Origin: an uncultured Tolumonas sp.
GTDB lineage: Bacteria; Pseudomonadota; Gammaproteobacteria; Enterobacterales; Aeromonadaceae
DNA: 64,000 nt
Direction of reading: 5' to 3'
NCBI RefSeq assembly: GCF_963676665.1
Contig: NZ_OY781378.1
Span: 496,001-560,000 of the forward strand
Shown here piece by piece: positions 51,347 to 61,058 of this stretch; the stretch's first letter is position 1, and the number at the start of each line of letters is the position of its first letter. The position numbers and the translations under genes are program-made. Under the pieces are notes generated by a model. That model saw nothing but the letters and a program-made list of their open reading frames with translations, was not told the DNA's origin and made no database searches.

Positions 51347-51401
51347 GGATATTTTGGTCGGCGCGAGAGGATTTGAACCTCCGACCCCTGACACCCCATG
51401 A
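51347..51401. repeat. Prophage attachment site attR
   Basis: 55-bp exact copy of attL. Here the repeat forms the 3' half of the complete tRNA-Pro gene, so phage sequence restores a functional tRNA. Confidence 0.96.
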
Positions 51402-51431
51402 CAGTGCGCTACCTGGCTGCGCTACGCGCCG
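51355..51431 (-). tRNA. proL: tRNA-Pro (anticodon GGG)
   Basis: 77 nt including encoded CCA. CGGCGCG acceptor stem pairs with CGCGCCG; D arm GCGCAGCC..GGTAGCGC; anticodon loop ATGGGGT with GGG; T arm GGTCGGAGGTTCAAATCC. Nearly identical to E. coli proL. The 3' half is shared with attL. Confidence 0.96.
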
Positions 51432-51465
51432 AATGCTAAACAAAATAACCGCTTAACGGTTGCAG

Positions 51466-51494
51466 AGTCTATGTGTCGACTTTGACCCTGTCAA
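51466..51494 (-). promoter_or_regulatory. tRNA-Pro promoter
   Basis: The minus strand has TTGACA (51489-51494), a 17-bp spacer and TAGACT (51466-51471), 35 bp upstream of the tRNA 5' end. Confidence 0.65.
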
Positions 51495-51539
51495 CCGCGC
51501 TTTGTTTTTCATAGCAATAATTGCAACGGTTCTGTGCAA

Positions 51540-52889
51540 CTAGCCACGGTTGAATAACAGACGTTGACCAAATTGGCTGGTCTGAATTTGTCCGTTTTGA
51601 TAAGCCACGGTACCGTTGACCAGGGTGGTATGGATCCGGCTACGGAATTGATAACCCTCAAACGGTGACCAGCCACATAAATACAGTGTATTTTCTGGTG
51701 TCACTAAATAGGGGCTATTCAAATCAACCAACACCAGATCGGCAAAATAGCCTTCACGAATATAACCACGCTCGCGGATCTGATAACGTTCAGCCACGGC
51801 ATGTGAGGTGCGTTTTACGATGGTTTCCAGTGAGAAAATACCGTTGTGGTAATGTTCCAATAAAGAAACCAACGCATGCTGACACAGCGGTAATCCAGAC
51901 GGCGCTTTGAAATAGCTATTCTGTTTTTCCTGCCAAGTGTGCGGTGCATGGTCGGTAGCAATGATATCAATCACACCGCTGTTGACGGCAGCCAATAATG
52001 CTTGTTGATCGGCGGCTGTCTTGATTGAGGGGTTACACTTAATCAAATGGCCTAAACGATCGTAGTCAGCCTGATTAAAGAACAGGTGATGCGCGCAGAC
52101 TTCAGCGGTAATATTTTTGCTGGCAAGTTCGCTTAACTCTTTGCTGGCAGTGAATAACGCGAGTTCTTTCGCGGTTGTAATATGCAGAACATGCAATTTG
52201 GCATTGTATTTTTTCGCCAGTTCGACCGCCATGCTGGATGAGGCATAACAGGCATCCGCCGAGCGGATGTTAGCATGTTCGCGTGCAGGCACATCTTCCC
52301 CAAACCGTTCGCGTGCTGCGTCTTCCAACACTTTGATCATCGGGGTATTTTCGCAATGTGTTGCAATCAACATCGGCGCTTCGCGGAAGATAGCCGCCAG
52401 TGTATCGGCATTATCGACCAGCATATTACCGGTTGATGCGCCCATAAATACTTTGATGCCACAGGTCTGGTTTGCGTCGAGTCGCTTGATCTGATCCAAG
52501 TTATCGTTCGTAGCACCAAAGTAGAAACTGTGATTCGCGATCGCTTTTTGGCTGGCTAGAGCATATTTCGCCTCCAGTGCTTCGACCGTCACTGTCTGTG
52601 GTGTGGTGTTTGGCATTTCCATAAAACTGGTGGTGCCGCCAGCAACCGCAGCGCGAGATTCACTAGCCAATGTGCCTTTGTGCGTCAGGCCTGGTTCACG
52701 GAAATGCACTTGATCGTCGATCATACCGGGGAAGAGGTGCAGACCGGTGGCATCAATGAGTTGTGCTTGGCCATCATGAGGAATATCGGCCGCGATTTTT
52801 TCGATCCGCTGATTCACAATCAAGAGATCGGCTTGTTGCTGACGATCTTCATTGACCAAGGTGGCATTTTTGATTAACAGTCTGTTCAT
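51540..52889 (-). CDS. pyrC: Dihydroorotase (class I type)
   Basis: 449 aa amidohydrolase that interconverts carbamoyl-aspartate and dihydroorotate. Metal motifs: GMIDDQVHFREPG (D-x-H), carboxylated Lys in GIKVFMG, THCEN, HVLHIT, and IIATDHAPHT. This long class I-type is related to allantoinases; the pattern HFREPGLTHKG favours dihydroorotase. Start at the ATG of MNRLLIK; an in-frame GTG lies 9 bp upstream. Single gene between tRNA-Pro and a divergent PTPS-like gene. Confidence 0.88.
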   Translation of the reverse strand: MNRLLIKNATLVNEDRQQQADLLIVNQRIEKIAADIPHDGQAQLIDATGLHLFPGMIDDQVHFREPGLTHKGTLASESRAAVAGGTTSFMEMPNTTPQTVTVEALEAKYALASQKAIANHSFYFGATNDNLDQIKRLDANQTCGIKVFMGASTGNMLVDNADTLAAIFREAPMLIATHCENTPMIKVLEDAARERFGEDVPAREHANIRSADACYASSSMAVELAKKYNAKLHVLHITTAKELALFTASKELSELASKNITAEVCAHHLFFNQADYDRLGHLIKCNPSIKTAADQQALLAAVNSGVIDIIATDHAPHTWQEKQNSYFKAPSGLPLCQHALVSLLEHYHNGIFSLETIVKRTSHAVAERYQIRERGYIREGYFADLVLVDLNSPYLVTPENTLYLCGWSPFEGYQFRSRIHTTLVNGTVAYQNGQIQTSQFGQRLLFNRG

Positions 52890-52976
52890 AGAAGTCACAT
52901 ACTTATTAGCAGGAATGTTGTAATAATGATAAACGCAAATGCGCCTGTCAGGTACTTAAGATAATAGGGCTATCAC

Positions 52977-53852
52977 ATGATTTTATTTGTACGCGATCTG
53001 ACCGTCATTGACGCCGCCTATTTATGTCCGCACCGGGGCGTGGTGGGGGAAAGCTGGTTGGTAGATGTTGAGCTGACCGGTGAGCTAAACGAAATGAGCA
53101 TGTTGTTTGATTTCGCCCGGGTGAAAAAACAACTGAAAGCGATCATTGATGCGGAAGTCGACCATCGTTTACTGGTGCCAAAACAGGCATCGGAAACTCT
53201 AATCGAACCGGCTGCAGCAGGCTATCTGTTCGTGGATTTTCTGGCCGAAGATCACACTATTCATTTGAATTGCCCGGAACAGGCGTTTGCAATTATCCCG
53301 GCGACTGAAATCAATATTGAAACCGTCACTGACTATTTGCTGACACAGATCCGCTCACAGCTACCGGGTAATATTGATGGTCTGAAAATTACGTTGCGCC
53401 ATGAAGAGATCCCAACACCAAGTTATCACTACACGCATGGCTTGAAAAAACATGATGGGAATTGTCAGCGTATCGCACATGGTCATCGTTCGATGATTGA
53501 GTTGTGGGTTGATGGTGTTCGTGATCATGCGTTGGAACAATATTGGGCTACCCGTTGGCAGGATATTTATCTCGGCACTAAAGATGATCTGGTCCCCGTG
53601 ACCGAATTAGAATTGAGCCCAACTGGTCTGGAACTGGTGAGCCCGCAGCATTATGGTTTCCGCTACACATCGGCACAGGGCGATTTTCAGCTGGCGATCC
53701 CGATGGAAAGTTGTGAAATCATTGATACTGATACCACGGTGGAATTATTAGCAAGCTACATTGCGCATCAGCTAAAACCACAGGTCGGTGAAAAAACATT
53801 AAAAGTGGTGGCTTATGAAGGGGTAGGGAAAGGCGCTATCGAAGCACTTTGA
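52977..53852 (+). CDS. Tandem 6-pyruvoyl/6-carboxy-tetrahydropterin synthase-like protein
   Basis: 291 aa containing two PTPS/QueD-like halves. N-half: DAAYLCPHRGVVGESWLVDVELTGELNEMSMLFDFARVKKQLKAIIDAEVDHRLLVP. C-half: HGLKKHDGNCQRIAHGHRSMIELWVDG and VVAYEGVGKGAIEA. Zn-ligand histidines HGH and the DFARVKK..DHRLL element are present but distributed between the halves. The product may act on a pterin or deazaguanine precursor; the reaction is unknown. Confidence 0.8.
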   Translation: MILFVRDLTVIDAAYLCPHRGVVGESWLVDVELTGELNEMSMLFDFARVKKQLKAIIDAEVDHRLLVPKQASETLIEPAAAGYLFVDFLAEDHTIHLNCPEQAFAIIPATEINIETVTDYLLTQIRSQLPGNIDGLKITLRHEEIPTPSYHYTHGLKKHDGNCQRIAHGHRSMIELWVDGVRDHALEQYWATRWQDIYLGTKDDLVPVTELELSPTGLELVSPQHYGFRYTSAQGDFQLAIPMESCEIIDTDTTVELLASYIAHQLKPQVGEKTLKVVAYEGVGKGAIEAL

Positions 53853-53939
53853 ACGCATTAAGCTATTTATTGAATATAAGGCTGTGCCAGAATAGGTGCA
53901 GCTTTTTCTCTTTTACCTCTGTCAGATTAAGGGTGCATC

Positions 53940-54296
53940 ATGGCCGAAGAAACCATTTTCAGTAAAATCATTCGTCAGGAAATTCCCGCGCAATTGTTGT
54001 ATCAGGATGATTTAGTCAGCGCATTTCGAGATATCAGCCCCCAAGCGCCGACACACATTCTGATCGTTCCGAACAAACTTATTCCCACCGTTAACGATGT
54101 AACAACCGAAGATGAAGTCGCATTAGGGCGCTTATTTACCGTAGCCCGCAAACTGGCGGCCGAAGAAGGTATCGACGAATCCGGTTATCGTTTAGTGGTG
54201 AACTGCAATCGTGATGGTGGTCAGGAAGTTTTCCATTTGCACATGCATTTGTTGGGTGGTAAACGTATTGGTCGTCTGGTGCAGGCTGACGCATGA
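53940..54296 (+). CDS. hinT: Purine nucleoside phosphoramidase HinT
   Basis: 118 aa HIT protein: [43 protein letters not shown] and the triad [11 protein letters not shown] (HxHxHxx). Hydrolyses adenosine phosphoramidates. Stop overlaps the lpoB start by 4 bp (ATGA), part of the hinT-lpoB-thiK cluster known in enterobacteria. Confidence 0.95.
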   Translation: MAEETIFSKIIRQEIPAQLLYQDDLVSAFRDISPQAPTHILIVPNKLIPTVNDVTTEDEVALGRLFTVARKLAAEEGIDESGYRLVVNCNRDGGQEVFHLHMHLLGGKRIGRLVQADA

Positions 54297-54886
54297 TGAT
54301 GGTATTAACACCATATCGTGTCCGGCAACCCCACTGGCTGTTATGGCTGGTGGCTTTTCTGCTGACGGGTTGTAATACCACATTATATAAACCCACCGGT
54401 AAAAGTCCTACCAGTCAGACGGTGACTACGGGATCTGCCGGCGTAACACAGCCTGCGCGGCCATTGGATCTGCAAGCATTAGCGAAACGCAGTGCGGCAT
54501 CGGTTATCAAGCGCAGTGATAAAGCTGAACTTGGAAAATCACCAACGTTATATGTCGATATGATCCGCAATAGTACGGGTTCAACGTTAGATACCGCCAA
54601 AATAACCAATGTTTTGCACACCGAGTTGGCACGTTCGGGGCGTTTTAAACTGATCCCACTGGAAAAAAATGCCGCTTTTCAGCAATCACTGGAATATCAG
54701 CAAAGTGAAGGTGCGCTCAACCCCTCTACCGCGGTGCAGTTGGGAAAACAAACCGGGGCTGATTTGATGTTATACGGCAATGTCAGTCGGGTTAAAAAGA
54801 GCCGAACCTATCAATTGACCACCAATATGATGGATCTGAAATCGGGTGAATTGTTGTTTACCGACAAACAATCTGTCCGCAAATAA
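54293..54886 (+). CDS. lpoB: Penicillin-binding protein activator LpoB
   Basis: 197 aa lipoprotein: signal peptide (about 1-25) with lipobox LLTGC. C-terminal domain: [37 protein letters not shown] and [43 protein letters not shown], typical of LpoB, which activates PBP1b from the outer membrane. Located between hinT and thiK as in E. coli (ycfL is absent). Confidence 0.92.
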   Translation: MMMVLTPYRVRQPHWLLWLVAFLLTGCNTTLYKPTGKSPTSQTVTTGSAGVTQPARPLDLQALAKRSAASVIKRSDKAELGKSPTLYVDMIRNSTGSTLDTAKITNVLHTELARSGRFKLIPLEKNAAFQQSLEYQQSEGALNPSTAVQLGKQTGADLMLYGNVSRVKKSRTYQLTTNMMDLKSGELLFTDKQSVRK

Positions 54887-54902
54887 CAATCTGTTGGCAA
54901 AT

Positions 54903-55712
54903 ATGCTTCTGTTACCGACACCTTTTAATCAGGCAGACGCGGTGTTATTAGCGCAAGGACTGACTAATTACACCTACCGTCTGCAACTGCAGCATAAAAA
55001 CTATTTCTATCGACAGGGAATTGCCCAGCCAGAAAGCTTGTTCATCGATAGAACACAAGAGCGTCAGGCGCTGTTACTCGCAGAAGCGGCGGGGTTGTTA
55101 CCGAAAATCCATTATCACTCGGCGGATGGGCAGCAACTGATTCTGGCGTGGTGTGATGAACCATCCTGGCAAGTGGGCTATTTTTCATCGGCAGCTGGTA
55201 TCACCCAGCTGGGTCAATTAGCTGCACAAATACACGCGATTCCTGCGCGATTAAAAATTTTAGATCTGGCCAATTACCTGCAGCAATTGATGGCTGGTTT
55301 GCCATCGTTATCTCAAACCGTACGCCTGCGAGTTGAACAACAACAAGCTATGTTGTGTGCGCTACCCGTTATGTCCCCCGTATTTTGCCACAACGATATT
55401 AACCCAACTAATTTGCTGGGCATGAAACCGTGGTTAGTTGATTGGGAATATGCGGCGTTGGGGGATCCGGCGTTTGACCTAGCTGGGATCTGCCGTGCCG
55501 GTCAGTTCGATCTGAGACAGCAACAAACATTAGTTAACAACTATCAGGCTGCTGGTGGATGTTGTGACCAAAACCGAGTCGCCAAAATGCTGGCGGTCGT
55601 CGATTTGGTCTGTTTGTTGTGGTGCGAAAAAATGCTGTTACTGCGTTCTGAAGCGCAATATCACGCGTTACGTCAGCGTTTGTATCGGGTTCTTGGCATT
55701 GCAGAAGTTTGA
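54903..55712 (+). CDS. thiK: Thiamine kinase ThiK
   Basis: 269 aa from the ATG at 54903; the ORF is open further upstream but overlaps lpoB. APH/choline kinase fold: FCHNDINPTNLL (Brenner motif), LVDWEYAALGDPAFDLA. GLTNYTYRL and YRQG.. are the glycine-rich start. Phosphorylates thiamine to TMP for salvage. Follows lpoB by 16 bp, consistent with the E. coli order. Confidence 0.88.
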   Translation: MLLLPTPFNQADAVLLAQGLTNYTYRLQLQHKNYFYRQGIAQPESLFIDRTQERQALLLAEAAGLLPKIHYHSADGQQLILAWCDEPSWQVGYFSSAAGITQLGQLAAQIHAIPARLKILDLANYLQQLMAGLPSLSQTVRLRVEQQQAMLCALPVMSPVFCHNDINPTNLLGMKPWLVDWEYAALGDPAFDLAGICRAGQFDLRQQQTLVNNYQAAGGCCDQNRVAKMLAVVDLVCLLWCEKMLLLRSEAQYHALRQRLYRVLGIAEV

Positions 55713-55731
55713 AATGTTAAATCTGCAGCAA

Positions 55732-55758
55732 TAAAAAACGCGCCATTGGAGGCGCGTT
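55732..55758 (-). terminator. raiA terminator
   Basis: The minus strand reads AACGCGCC, loop TCCAAT, GGCGCGTT then TTTTATT, 20 bp after the raiA stop. Also close to the thiK end, so it may serve both strands. Confidence 0.85.
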
Positions 55759-55778
55759 GGGTACTTCAGAGAGAAAAA

Positions 55779-56108
55779 TCAGAACATTGCAGCCATTGAA
55801 CTTTGGCGTTGTACTCTGTTGCGGCGCGCATCTGGACGATGAATGTGTCGAATAATCTGACGTTCCAGTTTTTGCTCTAAGGCATTAATTGCCGCATAAA
55901 GATCGGAGTGCTCCGCTTCGGCAAACAGTTTGCCAAAAGGGATCTGAATTCTAGCTTCTACAACGTAATGTTCACCTTCCTTGCCAACATACACATGTGG
56001 AGAAATCATTGGTATCTGCATGCGTTCCAGCTTCTCAAATTTAGAAGCGATACACTCGCGGATGGATGGGGTTACATCAATAATTTTGCTGGTAATTTCG
56101 ATCAGCAT
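55779..56108 (-). CDS. raiA: Ribosome-associated inhibitor RaiA
   Basis: 109 aa, beta-alpha-beta-beta-beta-alpha fold of the RaiA/HPF family: EITSKIIDVTPSIRECIASKFEKLERMQIPMISPHVYVGKEG and DLYAAINALEQKLERQIIRHIHRPDARRNR. Length and the SPH motif resemble YfiA (RaiA) rather than short HPF. Inactivates ribosomes in stationary phase. Preceded by AGGAGGATGCGAATATG-type SD. Confidence 0.9.
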   Translation of the reverse strand: MLIEITSKIIDVTPSIRECIASKFEKLERMQIPMISPHVYVGKEGEHYVVEARIQIPFGKLFAEAEHSDLYAAINALEQKLERQIIRHIHRPDARRNRVQRQSSMAAMF

Positions 56109-56362
56109 ATTCGCATCCTCCTGCTTTGTTTCTACAACCCACGTATTAAGAATAATGTTTTGAGGCAGTAAATCTGTGACGGAGATCGCCTAAATGAAGC
56201 CCGTAATGTGAGGATTTGCTAATGTGTGATCCCTGCGCATAGCAGGCGCTGTGCGGGCTTGCCAGATAAAGAGTAACTATGTCATAGTTCATTGAATGAA
56301 ATGACTAGTGCTAAGCATTAGTTCCAGTGCTAAATCGTATAAGAGCAGGCTATAAAGCGAAC

Positions 56363-59014
56363 ATGATGTTATCCGCCCCGTTTTCAAGTCTGTTATCTCA
56401 TAAAAATGCGGATAGTTTGTCGGTAGCTGCTTTTGAGGCTCACATTCACCAGCTATGTCAAATGATGCAGACTTTGTTACATGCTGGAAAGGTGACTTTC
56501 TGGTTGCTGCATCCTGCCCGTAGTGAAGTGATCTGCTTACAAGATATTCCTCATCCTGAACGAATCGGTCTTTCCATTCCCATTGATGCAATATCTGCGT
56601 TGTCTGATGCGTTTAACCATGCCTCTGTTTTAGAATTTCCCAATGCGCATCTGGATGCCCGATTGCGAAATACACCAATTGGCCATGAACCTGTCGATAT
56701 CATTATGGCGCGAGTGGTTTGTGATGATGATACGCAAGGGATGTTGGTTTGTAGAAAAGAACAAGATCACGATTGGCCGATAAATAGTCGCGCCTTGGTT
56801 AACCATTTTGTCGCACTAGCAGAACAAGCTTTACTCATGCTGCAACCGGATGCGATTGCCTGGCGACATCTGTTGTGGCAACAACGGCTACATAAACTTA
56901 CCTATCAGTTAGCTACCAAAACGGGACGGCTCTTTTTTACCGAGTTAGTCGAACAACTGGCTAATGAAATAGGTGCGGATGCCGTGTGGATCGGTGAATT
57001 ATTGCAGGTCGGGCACGGAGCAGCGTCTGTGCGTATTATTGCCGGTTGTGGTGCTACGATTGCATTAGAACATCATCGTTATCCTTTACAAGAAAGTAGT
57101 TGTCGTCTGCTTTATCTGGCTGATGATTGGATCATCCAATCGATGCCTGATGTACCGGCCACAATGCTGATCCAACCAAAATGGCTGATTGCGGTACCAC
57201 TACGACATAATCAGCAACGAATCATTGGGCATCTGTCATTCACATTTGCCGATCAGCATCCTGATCCGAATGAGCTTGTCCGAGCGCTACAACCTTTATT
57301 GACACGTATCGAAGCTGAGTTGATCCGTTATCAGGCGGAATCCGAGCTGCGTCTTTCCTCTGTTGCTTTTGATACCAATAAAGGCTGCATCATTACTGAT
57401 CCGACGTTGACGATTATGCGGGTTAACCTGGCATTTACTGAGATAACCGGGATCAGTGCGGAACAGGCGATAGGCTGTGAATTAGGCAAAGAAATTTGGT
57501 CGTTTTCGGAACAGCAAGGTGATGCCTTATTAAAAGGGCAGCACTGGCGTGGTGAGATGGAGCGCAGGCGGCTCAACGGTGAGCTCTATCCGCAATGGGA
57601 AACCTGGACACCGGTACAGGATGAAACCAATCGCTTCAGCCATTATGTCATTAGTATTGATGATCTGACCGAACGAGTGCGCAGCAGTCAACGGATCCAG
57701 GCGCTGGCTTATTACGATGAGTTAACCGGGCTGGCTAATCGCCGTCGTTTACTGGAACAAGTAAATGTTTTGTTTGAACAGGCTAAAGCGCAGGATGAAG
57801 TCGGTGCTTTACTGTTTATCGATCTGGATCATTTTAAGAACATCAACGATTCACTGGGTCATGCCGCCGGTGATTGGGTGTTACAGCAAGTTGCTGAGCG
57901 ACTAAAACCTTTTTTTACTAAAAACGATGAATTGGCTCGTTTGGGGGGCGATGAGTTTGTCGCCTTATTACCTGGTTTATCCAGCAACCCCCCGCAGGCG
58001 GAAATGCATGCCACCTTATTGGCTGAGCAAGTTATCGAAGCTGTTTCTGCGCCTTATTATTATGCCGGGCAAGTGCTGCATTTAGGTGCCAGCATTGGTA
58101 TGACGTTATATCCGACTCGTCACCAGACGCCAGCCGATTTACTAAAACAAGCCGATACCGCGATGTATCAGGCGAAAGCCGATGGGCGCAGTACAGTGCG
58201 TGCGTTTGATGCAACCATGCAGCGTAAAGTGGACAAACGGCTTCGAATTCACAACCAGTTACGTGATGCCTTACGGAATAACGAATTATCGTTGCATTAT
58301 CAACCGCAGCATATGGTTTCAACCGGAGATCTGATCGGCGCGGAAGCCTTGATCCGTTGGCAAATGCCGGAAGGCGGCATGATTAGCCCAATTGAATTTA
58401 TTCCTATTGCCGAAGAAACAGATCTGATCATCGATATTGGTCAGTGGGTTATGGAAGAGGCATGTCATCAGTACATGCATTGGTATGCGTTGGATATTAA
58501 GCTGCCGCAATTATCTGTTAACGTAAGCGCTAAACAATTCCACCACTCTAAATTTACTGAACGTGTGTATGACGTGCTGGATAAAACCGGTATGTTACCG
58601 GAAGCGCTGAATCTGGAAATTACCGAATCGGTGGTGTTGGAAGGGCTGGAAGATACCATTCAAAAGATGACGGAACTGAAATCGATCGGGATCAGTTTTT
58701 CTATTGATGATTTCGGGACCGGATATTCATCATTAGGTTATCTCACCCGGTTACCGGTCAATGAACTTAAAATCGATCGTACCTTTATTAAAGGTATTCC
58801 CAATGATGTCAGTAATATGGCGATCGCGGAAGCGGTGTTAGCCATGGCGCGCCATCTCGGTTTTAATGTCACGGCTGAAGGCGTGGAAACCCGTCAACAG
58901 TTGCAATTCCTGAAGCAACAATCTTGTCATTTCTATCAAGGCTATCTGGCAAGTAAGCCATTACCTGCCGATGTGATGGCTATCTATGCGTCAGATCATC
59001 TTCGTAAAAAATAA
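56363..59014 (+). CDS. GGDEF-EAL c-di-GMP enzyme with GAF and PAS domains
   Basis: 883 aa. N-terminal GAF-like regions (about 1-150 and 170-320), PAS (about 330-450, RVNLAFTEITGISAEQAIG), GGDEF (about 455-615; LARLGGDEFVALL, no RxxD I-site) and EAL (about 630-880; GAEALIRWQMP, LEITESVVLE, IDDFGTGYSSLGYL, ELKIDRTFI). Both sites look intact, so it may be bifunctional or a phosphodiesterase with GTP-sensing GGDEF. No TM segments. Confidence 0.92.
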   Translation: MMLSAPFSSLLSHKNADSLSVAAFEAHIHQLCQMMQTLLHAGKVTFWLLHPARSEVICLQDIPHPERIGLSIPIDAISALSDAFNHASVLEFPNAHLDARLRNTPIGHEPVDIIMARVVCDDDTQGMLVCRKEQDHDWPINSRALVNHFVALAEQALLMLQPDAIAWRHLLWQQRLHKLTYQLATKTGRLFFTELVEQLANEIGADAVWIGELLQVGHGAASVRIIAGCGATIALEHHRYPLQESSCRLLYLADDWIIQSMPDVPATMLIQPKWLIAVPLRHNQQRIIGHLSFTFADQHPDPNELVRALQPLLTRIEAELIRYQAESELRLSSVAFDTNKGCIITDPTLTIMRVNLAFTEITGISAEQAIGCELGKEIWSFSEQQGDALLKGQHWRGEMERRRLNGELYPQWETWTPVQDETNRFSHYVISIDDLTERVRSSQRIQALAYYDELTGLANRRRLLEQVNVLFEQAKAQDEVGALLFIDLDHFKNINDSLGHAAGDWVLQQVAERLKPFFTKNDELARLGGDEFVALLPGLSSNPPQAEMHATLLAEQVIEAVSAPYYYAGQVLHLGASIGMTLYPTRHQTPADLLKQADTAMYQAKADGRSTVRAFDATMQRKVDKRLRIHNQLRDALRNNELSLHYQPQHMVSTGDLIGAEALIRWQMPEGGMISPIEFIPIAEETDLIIDIGQWVMEEACHQYMHWYALDIKLPQLSVNVSAKQFHHSKFTERVYDVLDKTGMLPEALNLEITESVVLEGLEDTIQKMTELKSIGISFSIDDFGTGYSSLGYLTRLPVNELKIDRTFIKGIPNDVSNMAIAEAVLAMARHLGFNVTAEGVETRQQLQFLKQQSCHFYQGYLASKPLPADVMAIYASDHLRKK

Positions 59015-59125
59015 GTCTGCCAGTAAGCGGTAAATTCGCTATCAGCACCCTGAGGCTGAGTTTATAATTCTCTGGTTACAGCCGGAGTTGTGCTGTTGTT
59101 AATACCCGGAATGGATTGTATTTTC

Positions 59126-61042
59126 ATGAAAACGCGAATAGTTGTGCTATTACTCGGTAGTTTGATGGCATTCAATGTCATGGCATCATCTTCTTTGACT
59201 GCTGAACGCATGCGCTTTACGGCCATATTGCAACAACTCAAAAACGGCAATTTCAGCTCACTGGCTTCTGCCAAGGAAGAGTTAGCTGATTATCCGCTGT
59301 TACCTTATCTTGATTATTATGCGCTCTCCACTTCGCCAGATATCACTCGTTTGAATGAAGTGCAGCATTTTGTCGCGCAATATCCGCAAAGTTATCTGGC
59401 CAGCCGGCTGACAGAAAGTTATGCCTATCTGTTGATGCAAAACAATCTGTGGAAAGAATATTTACAACTGCAACCTACTGAACCGCAATCGATGACGTTG
59501 CGTTGCGCCTGGCATATGGCGCAATATCAAACCGGGCAAACGGATAAAGCTGCGGAATTTGCGCGTAGTATCTGGTTTTATGGCCATTCCCGCCCGGCTA
59601 CCTGTGACAGCTTATTTTCATTATGGAAACAAGCGGGTGGAATGACAGAAGATGATATATGGAAGCGTATGGTCCTCGCTTTTAAATCGGATGACCCTCG
59701 CTTGATGAATCATCTGCTGCAACAAATGACAAGCAGCAATAATATTTTTTACGCCAGCAAACTGATTTCCGTGTTTGCGCAGCCAGAAAAAGTCGAAACG
59801 TTATTACCCGTTGCCAGTGACAGTAAAACCCGACAAATTGCCGGTTTAGCGTTGCAACGTTGGGCAGATAACAGCACTGAAGCGGTGTTATCACGTTATT
59901 TGGGTGTGAAAGCGCGTTATCAGCTCAGTGAAGCCGATTTGGTGGCTGTTAAAACCCAAATCGCCCGTGACATGATGTTAGAACGCATTAAAACCTCCCG
60001 TTCATGGCTAGATAACAGTCTGCTGCAATTACGGGATAATTCTTTGCTGGAACTGCGCGTTCGTTTAGCGCTGGCCGAAATGGACTGGCATGCCATCAAA
60101 AAATGGATCAATTTGATGCCCCGGGCCGGACGAGACGATATTCACTGGTCATATTGGTTGGCGCGGGCTGAACAGCAACTGGGTAATAAAGCACATGCTA
60201 AAGCACTGTTCCAGCAAGCCAGTTATGATCGCAGTTATTATGGTTTTATGGCAGCTATTCAATCGGGGATGCCAATTCATATTACGGAAGATAATTTGGA
60301 ACCAGAGTATGGCTGGCGTGAGGCAACCCGGTTATGGCCGGCGTTACTGCGTATTGAAGAGCTGATCGCGTTAGATGAAACTGGTATGGCTCGCAATGAA
60401 TGGATGTTCTTGCTCGATCAATCACCCTATGAAAACAAACTGCAGTTAGGGCTGGTAGCACAACAGCGTGGCTGGGCGCATCTCGGCATTCAGGCCAGTA
60501 TCCGCGCCAAAGCAAAAAATGCACTGTCTTTGCGTTTTCCGACGCCGAAGCAGTCGATGTTCTCTCGTTATGCCAAGGCCCGTGATGTTGATGCCAGTTT
60601 GTTATATGCATTGGCGCGTCAGGAAAGTGCGATGTATGAACGAGCACAGTCACAAGTGGGCGCATCTGGTCTGATGCAGCTAATGCCGGCAACTGCGGCA
60701 CTGACGGCGAAAAAATTAGGCGAAACACCGCCATCGCCTTCTTCGTTGACTAATGCGGAAACCAACGTACGGTTAGGTAGTGCCTATATCAAAGGCTTGC
60801 TCGATCAATATGATGGCAACCGTGTATTGGCGGCGGCGGCCTATAATGCGGGGCCGGGTCGGGTGCGTAAATGGCGTAATCAAAGTAATGGTCAACCGGT
60901 AGACTTATGGGTAGAAAATATTCCGTATAAAGAAACCCGTAATTATGTGCAGAATGTGATGGTCTTTAATGCCATTTATCAGGAACGCCTGAACCAGCCG
61001 GTTGATTTTTTGAGCGACAGTGAACGTCGACTGCGTTATTAA
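59126..61042 (+). CDS. slt: Soluble lytic murein transglycosylase Slt70
   Basis: 638 aa. Signal peptide (MKTRIVVLLLGSLMAFNVMA), helical U-domain superhelix, then SLT domain (about 480-600): ALARQESAMYERAQSQVGASGLMQLMPATA with the catalytic Glu, and AAAYNAGPGRVRKW. Periplasmic cleavage of peptidoglycan glycan strands to 1,6-anhydro products. Start at the ATG of the signal peptide; 12 extra codons upstream are unlikely. Confidence 0.95.
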   Translation: MKTRIVVLLLGSLMAFNVMASSSLTAERMRFTAILQQLKNGNFSSLASAKEELADYPLLPYLDYYALSTSPDITRLNEVQHFVAQYPQSYLASRLTESYAYLLMQNNLWKEYLQLQPTEPQSMTLRCAWHMAQYQTGQTDKAAEFARSIWFYGHSRPATCDSLFSLWKQAGGMTEDDIWKRMVLAFKSDDPRLMNHLLQQMTSSNNIFYASKLISVFAQPEKVETLLPVASDSKTRQIAGLALQRWADNSTEAVLSRYLGVKARYQLSEADLVAVKTQIARDMMLERIKTSRSWLDNSLLQLRDNSLLELRVRLALAEMDWHAIKKWINLMPRAGRDDIHWSYWLARAEQQLGNKAHAKALFQQASYDRSYYGFMAAIQSGMPIHITEDNLEPEYGWREATRLWPALLRIEELIALDETGMARNEWMFLLDQSPYENKLQLGLVAQQRGWAHLGIQASIRAKAKNALSLRFPTPKQSMFSRYAKARDVDASLLYALARQESAMYERAQSQVGASGLMQLMPATAALTAKKLGETPPSPSSLTNAETNVRLGSAYIKGLLDQYDGNRVLAAAAYNAGPGRVRKWRNQSNGQPVDLWVENIPYKETRNYVQNVMVFNAIYQERLNQPVDFLSDSERRLRY

Positions 61043-61058
61043 CCCGTCAGGAGCCAGC

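Larger units (their letters stand above)
14472..51401. mobile_element. P2-like prophage carrying a diversity-generating retroelement
   Basis: Bounded by 55-bp direct repeats in tRNA-Pro, with the integrase next to attL. It holds a recognisable counterpart of most P2 virion genes: Q, P, O, N, M, L, X, R, S, V, W, J, I, FI, FII, E/E', T, U, D and Ogr. P2 fibre genes H and G are replaced by DGR-linked fibre genes, and the replication gene is a Toprim primase-helicase rather than gpA. Length of 36.9 kb is normal for the group. The only visible damage is a frameshift in one antirepressor gene, so the prophage may be inducible. Confidence 0.96.

Noticed and set aside
51119-51456. Plus-strand ORFs of 85 and 83 aa across attR
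   Set aside because: They run into the tRNA gene antisense and contain the terminator hairpin; no ribosome-binding site and low-complexity content.
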